A stretch of DNA of 64,000 bases, from positions 13,113,501 through 13,177,500 of the forward strand of contig OX940870.1 of the NCBI GenBank assembly GCA_954871525.1, read 5' to 3'. Shown here one piece after another: positions 58,115-64,000 of the stretch. The notes beneath the pieces are model-generated. The model searched no databases and had not been told where the DNA came from. It saw only the letters and a program-made list of their open reading frames with translations. Numbering within the stretch: the first letter of the stretch is position 1; the number at the start of each line of letters is the position of its first letter. The DNA comes from Parietaria judaica. Its lineage: Eukaryota; Streptophyta; Magnoliopsida; Rosales; Urticaceae. The translations under genes and the position numbers were made by a program.

Positions 58115-58124
58115 TGGTACGAAC

Positions 58125-60335
58125 TATTTTCTTAGCAATACGCGGGATGGTGGTATTCATCTTTATATTCTCGTATTCCATACCAAAAACAGATGTACCA
58201 CGAAACCAATTATTTGGTGAATGCACATGAACTAAATTTGCTTTATTATACAAACCCAAGTGAATTTGATTGAGTTACAGTCTTACACAATAGTGTTACC
58301 TAAGTCCCATCTTTTTTTTTTTTTGAAGGATACCTAAGTCTCATCGGTATCGCTGGATTAGAACAATATTTTGTCCTTATGGGCTCTCATTGATTAAATT
58401 CTCGATGAACCACTTAGGGACATAACAGAGAAATATCTAGACATTTAAAGCCCACCAACACTAAGCCAATGGTGATCTTAATTATAGCCAACAATATGAT
58501 AGACATTTTCACATCTATTTCATTTCAGTTATGTTATGAACTATCTACTGTCTCTAGATGTTGACCACTTAACTTTTCTGACGCATGTATGCTCAATAAT
58601 TTGCATGTATATATATGTGTGCATCATGCAGTTGGGAGTTTCATCACTTCATTATTAGACGGAAATGACACCATGAATGCATGATTGAGAGCAACAATAT
58701 ATATAGATAGATAGATATATGTCTTATCAGGATAGTAACAATATGTTATATATGTTGAGCATTTCTCAAGAAATATGATACGTCTTTGTATGCTCAATAA
58801 TTTGCATTTTCTGGTTATTAATTAGTTGGGATTTTCACTTCATTATTGTGGGAAGAGTGAATTGAAATGAAAACAATATTGTGATATGTGGTGATTAACG
58901 TACGTTGTAAATGAAATTAGTTGACATGGCAGTATCAGCTTCACACGTGTCTTTTCTTCACTTGTCTCGGGCTCGATCAAACGTCACTGTTAATGTCGTC
59001 TCAATTTTTCATACCCTAGTTCTACAATTGGGAACTATTATCCACGTCTATGGCCACTAAATTTAATGCACTGTCTTACGTAAATTAATTAAATATTATT
59101 TCCCATAATCGGTTGCCAAAAATATATCTACAATGATAAATCTAACAAGACAAGTTATAAATGAATAGTGTGGTTAGTGTTTATGTTAGGATTCTTCCTC
59201 TACATCAAATTTCATTATTCTAAATCAACCAATTTAGAGAAAAAAGAAATAGAAAAAGAAAGAGTAAATGGCATAAATTCCTAATAGTGGTCATGACGCA
59301 GGTCCTAACATCCTTTATATATATATTGCTTATCTCAATCATCTTGTACTCATAAATAAACTAAATTGACAAAATTCATCAAGAGATTCAAGAGTTCAAG
59401 ACTATGTTCAAAACTCGCGAGTGATTTTCTTTTACTCATTAGGATTGTTTTTGGGTGATTCCACCATCAACAAAATCTTGGTTTTGGCTAGAGATGTCAA
59501 TAAAGTAGCACCTCCCGTATGCGGTATTGGATTAAAAAAAAAAACATAAATTTTTGTTCAATACTTTTCTAGAACTTGAATTTCTGGTTTCTGAATCGAA
59601 ACGGTTGGGTTTTAACCCGTGGAACAACAGAAACCAAAACCATAAATCCGCATCTGATTTTTATTTATTCATTTTTAAATTTTTAATTTTTTAAAATCAA
59701 TTAATCCGGGCCATCAGATTAAAAACGTCAACGGTCTGGATCAGACAAAAAAAATTAAAATAGAATTCAATTTTGTTGTAAACACCAGAACCAAAGTTTT
59801 TGACTCTGGACTAATCTAATAAGAAAGCAAAACTATAAATTTTGGGTGTGTTGTATTAACAACATTAGTTTCGACATTGTAAATAAGGATAAAATAACAA
59901 AATATAGTCACCATGAAAAAAAAGTACAGTGTGATTATGCTACATATCATTTTACTAATTAAGAGTCAAAATACATACAAAAAGACAAAATTCGAAGCCT
60001 CTACAATTTTTTCTATTTAATAATGATGCTTTAAAAGCATAGCATCTTAGGGCAACTTCAAGGTGCGTAATGTACTAAAAGAATGATTTACCGCATATTG
60101 TTTCTTCTTAACATTCCGGATGTTCAACCGAGTTTGACCTCACACGCACATATTTATCGAGAGGTCACTACTTATGTTACACGATTCTACGCTAAGCATA
60201 CTTAATTTTGAAGTTCTTATAAATGGATCACCGAAAAGAAGATGCAACTTGTTAACATGAGTAGTAATTATAAATTCTCTTAGGATAGGACTATACATTC
60301 TCATACTTACATAGTCTTGGGACGTGCTGTAAGCC
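58125..60335. other. AT-rich intergenic DNA
   Basis: No gene seen. A local direct repeat (TGTATGCTCAATAATTTGCAT at ~58586 and ~58788, each followed ~40 bp later by TTCACTTCATTATT-like sequence) suggests an old ~200-bp tandem duplication. Confidence 0.5.
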
Positions 60336-60339
60336 ATGG

Positions 60340-60420
60340 CCGGCCCAACTTTTTCGAGGCCTTGGGCAAAAAAATATGGGGCCTTTTTTTTATTGAAAGT
60401 TATTTAAATAGAAATTACGA
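60340..60420 (+). mobile_element. hAT-type MITE end (GGCCGGCCC family)
   Basis: GGCCGGCCCAACTTTTTCGA is followed by GGCCTTGGGCAAAAAAA. The order matches 61508-61550 (GGGCCGGCCCTGAG, AAGGCCCTAAGCAAA), so both are the same end of one family. The other ends were not found. Confidence 0.4.
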
Positions 60421-61504
60421 CGGTTTTTTCTAATTAAAATATTATAAATATAAATGAGACTTTTTCCAAATTAACAAATTTGAAGTTTTTTTTTTTTTTT
60501 TTTTAAAGCATAGAAAATGTCAAAAAATAACAATTACAGTAATATGGTCAATGTAAAATTACGATAAAAAGAAATACAAAATTTTAGTACATTATTATTA
60601 AAATTAATTTAAACTCTTCAAAAAAGGTGTATATAGTATACAATATATATATATAACATTAATTTTGGATGATATTCACACATGAGTATTGTGAATAAAA
60701 AACAGAGAGAAAGTATGAGATAAAAAAAACCTCTCTGTTGGTGGATAGCACAATCGAAAGCAGGCCCTCCAGGCGATACAGGGTTGCATAACTTACCATT
60801 TCTTACTATCTTGGCACACGCAAATTCACATTGAATTTAGGGATAATCAGATTCGAACGGATGACTTCCACGTCACAAAACTATTAATATACTTTACATT
60901 ACTTACTGTGCTAGATAATAAAATATTTATAATTATTTTTTCTTGAATAAATGATCATGAATGCAAATGTATGAAATAAGTAAATATTCGGATACTTTTA
61001 TAAATATACAAAATAGCGAATAGTTATGTACTAAATAGAGAATAATGTCTAGTGTAGAATAGAAATTGTACATTTACTTTTTTGTTTTACCATGTGCTTC
61101 TCATAATTCTAACATCACATGGATAATATTTATACCATTTTTGTAAGTAACTGGAAAGTGTTTGCTAATGTTAAACGCACATGTGACATTAAGTTAAAGC
61201 TATAGATATAGGGACCTTCTTTTGGGAATTAAAGTTCTAGAAATTACCTTCTTTATTCAGCTCTACGTGGTCCGAAATTCAACTTAAATGGGGATGTTGA
61301 TAATTCACAACAGAATATAACAGTAGTATATGATACCATCTTTTTGGTTGTATAAAGTAATCTGGATTCAATCTTCGCATATAATTACTACACAAACTAT
61401 AGTGTTTTAAGTTACAACATAATCTATTTTGTCATATTAACATACTGCATAAGTGATTATTTCTAAATTCTAATATAACAACCGGTCACATTTTTCCAAC
61501 ACCA
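60421..61504. other. AT-rich intergenic DNA, no gene
   Basis: Contains a long T run at about 60487-60504 and a TTCGAAC-type motif near 60852. Nothing else is recognised. Confidence 0.45.
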
Positions 61505-61560
61505 GAAACAGGGCCGGCCCTGAGTTTATCAAGGCCCTAAGCAAAGACTGTTTTAGGGGC
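61505..61560 (+). mobile_element. hAT-type MITE end (GGCCGGCCC family), second copy
   Basis: CAGGGCCGGCCCTGAG, a palindromic terminus frequent in plant hAT MITEs, is followed by AAGGCCCTAAGC and a GGGGCCCCT string. Confidence 0.45.
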
Positions 61561-64000
61561 CCCTATACGAGTATATTATTCACACGTACGTGTAAATAAA
61601 AAATTACTGTATTGTATCTAAACCTGTAAATACAGAAAACCGGAAAACCAGAAAATCCGGTTCTGGATTTTTCTGGAACCACAAAATCCGGATTTTCTGA
61701 GTTTTTCTGGATCCGTTTTTCTAAAAAGGTGCAGTAATTTTTTTTTAAACCAATACAAAATCAAATGAACACATATTTTTTTTTAAACAAAAAAAAAACA
61801 GTAAAGAATCCGGAACCGGATTTTGTTTTCCGAAAAAATTCCGGAACCAAAAAATCCGGTTCTAGATTTTTCCATAAAATTAAAAAACAGAACCCGGATC
61901 CGGGTTCTGTTCAACCTTTACAACATTAATTGTATCTAAAGATATGCTATATCATAATTTGGGGACCCCTCATTTCATTACATACAAAATTATTATATGT
62001 ATAAATATTTTTTTTTTCTTTCCAACCTCAATTCATTTGTCTTATCGGGACTGATGTAAATGTGGAGGATCAAATAAAAGCGCAGTTGATTCTTAGTGAA
62101 TTGTAGCTGCAAGAGCTATCGTCACAAGTGTTTTTGTTTAAAGATATATGACGAGACGACGTTGGCTCACTAAAAAAGACCGCATCCCGACAAAAGTGAC
62201 ACATTAACATGATATCTCGATACGGTGATTCTTTTGGCTCACTCATCTTGAGGTAGATCTCATCGTTTTTGGACCGCGATATTATTTATTCTTAGCAGAA
62301 ACTTATCTCGTGTTAAATATTACGAGACTTCATCTTAAACTTAATCTGCAATCATAACCTTAAAAAGTTTATTAAATCCTCGTATCTTTTCAATCTAAAA
62401 ATCGACTTTTACCGGCGCAACACAAAGGAAAACTTCGATGCGTTGTCATGAACGCCGGTGGGCCAAATATATATAAAAAAGAAGTGATACGTTCCTAGAA
62501 TGTGATATTGACAAATTTGGAATTATTAATGCTGTTGAGAATTATGGTTAGGCGATAGTTGTTGATAAATTATATATTTAAAGAGTCTGTCAATTGTGAC
62601 GGACTGACGGTATTGGGTCTTCAATTATGGACATGTTTTTTTCATAATTAAAATTTAAAATTATGGACAGCTTTTCTCCCACTTGGAAACTCCTAAATGA
62701 TAGCTTTTCTAGCTAGCTCTTTTGTTTATCCATTATTGCTTCTCACAATCAAGTTTAAATGATCTGTAATGTCATAAGATTATTAATAAATAATAAATGA
62801 TTTGGTAACGCATATCATGTATTCAAATGAATTTATACGTGTCACCATTTATATTTGTCTTTACTTGCTAAATACAACACGTTATAATTAACCAAGATAT
62901 GGAATTCTAATAAAATATAATATTAGAATTCTTGTGTAGGTATGCATTTCGAATTACTTTATATAATTTGTTCGTAATATTCTTGCTCAAGTGAGCATGC
63001 ATTAACTATATATACATATATTCTAATTAAATTGATTGATGCAAGTGTTAAACTAGATTTACTTATGGTATGGGTAATGACACAACTAATAACAATCCAT
63101 ATAATTACGTTTGAGATTCGACCTCTCAACCTTTTCTAATTAATTTAATTAATTTTATGTTTATTCATTTCAAGGAGTTCTAGATTGACAAGATTATTCA
63201 ACAATCAACATTAATCATTATATTAAAAAAGAAATATTATTAAGCTATATATCATCACGTAATTGAACGATTGGATTAAAATTGCTTTGTTTTACTATAC
63301 TAAGGTTTTATGTGTTCCAAGTGTTTATCTGATTTATAACATCATGGTCATTAATCAATATTCTAGATGAAAAATAGTAATATAATACTCCATTTCTACC
63401 TCATTATTCACGATGAATAATAATATCAATAAATTATTTATCATTGTACTGTGAATGTTGGTTCAAATAAAGTTTCAGACATGGAAGACATGCCTAGAAT
63501 ATATGAGAGAAAGAAAATTCAATTATAATTATGGACCATGCCAACGGTGAATTTTTCATAGATTTTTATTTTTATTTTTATTCATAATGTCCCGTCTTTA
63601 ATATATGAAAGAGAACATAAATGAGCCTTGGAGCTATAGATATAAATAGAATAAATTACTTATTACCTGTTTTACTGGTTCCATCAATTAGGGACTTAAA
63701 AAAGAAAATACTAAAAATGAATAATGCTGCTAAATTTTTTTGCCAAACACGACTTACTCCTTGAAACAATAATCATGATATACTGAAGAATCAAGATTCA
63801 TGCTAATTTTATTTACCAAAATGAAATTCTCTATAAACTTATACTTATATAAGTTATAAGTAATGGTATCAATAATAATATAGCCTTGATTTTATTTTTC
63901 TCAGTGGTTTTTTAATAGTTTCAGTTAATTACACAATACTTATTTCATATGAACCATCGGATCCAGATTTTGACGGTCAAAATTTAATTTACCTTATTAT
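61561..64000. other. AT-rich intergenic DNA to window end
   Basis: 61630-61915 has repeated AATCCGGTTCTGGATTTTTC-type phrases on both strands, a mosaic of short inverted copies. The rest is plain AT-rich sequence without a gene. Confidence 0.45.

Noticed and set aside
60845..60860. TTCGAAC motif as B box of a tRNA or SINE
   Set aside because: No A box or cloverleaf fits around it on either strand.

Overview
This is a TE-rich stretch of a flowering-plant nuclear genome, most likely a eudicot. It is AT-rich, its genes have GT-AG introns, it carries several classes of plant transposon, and its host genes are plant-type. I see three host genes, all on the + strand: a mitochondrial-type prostaglandin E synthase 2-like / GST-fold protein (8475-10300, 6 exons, 306 aa), a BOI/S-RNase-binding-type RING E3 ligase (18163-18895, 2 exons, 215 aa) and a FREE1/FYVE1-type FYVE-domain ESCRT protein (37038-41534, 10 exons, 588 aa). 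Almost everything else that can be identified is mobile DNA or its debris.

Layout. 1-835 is the end of an LTR from a Ty3/Gypsy family (Tat-like) that recurs in the window. 2684-8304 is a minus-strand member of that family that has lost pol and the antisense gene; it sits 170 bp upstream of the PGES2-like start codon, and a second copy of that gene's 5' end is trapped inside it. 12090-13040 is a 0.95-kb foldback element. 13490-17540 is a complete hAT transposon with a perfect 8-bp target duplication, TCGCGA-rich ends and an uninterrupted, spliced transposase gene. 21300-31900 is a nested graveyard: an RNase H-like LINE fragment, the end of a long copia LTR, a decayed Tat-type antisense gene, a 72-bp satellite, a 14/42-bp satellite, then a copia 3' LTR with an RT/RNase H remnant. 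A Helitron 3' end lies at 36565-36595, just upstream of FREE1, and a MITE lies just downstream of FREE1.

43125-55161 is a 12.0-kb Tat-like Gypsy element with both LTRs, PBS, PPT and a perfect 5-bp TSD. It has gag, protease, RT, two RNase H domains and integrase on the + strand, all broken by stops and shifts, and on the opposite strand a multi-exon gene with well-formed introns and its own TATA box. 55162-64000 is AT-rich intergenic DNA with small transposon remnants and no recognisable gene.

How the parts interact. The main story is element traffic around the PGES2-like gene. The family member beside it has near-identical LTRs, so it is probably young. Its structure is best explained by a tandem duplication that joined host exon 1 to the element through a 4-bp microhomology, followed by LTR-LTR recombination. 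The insertion separates the gene from a cluster of TTGAC (W-box core) motifs that would otherwise lie about 0.7 kb upstream. Comparing the two Gypsy copies also shows a shared TAG between protease and RT; in one copy its context matches the UAG-CAR-YYA readthrough signal. All similarity figures are by-eye estimates, and no database search was possible.
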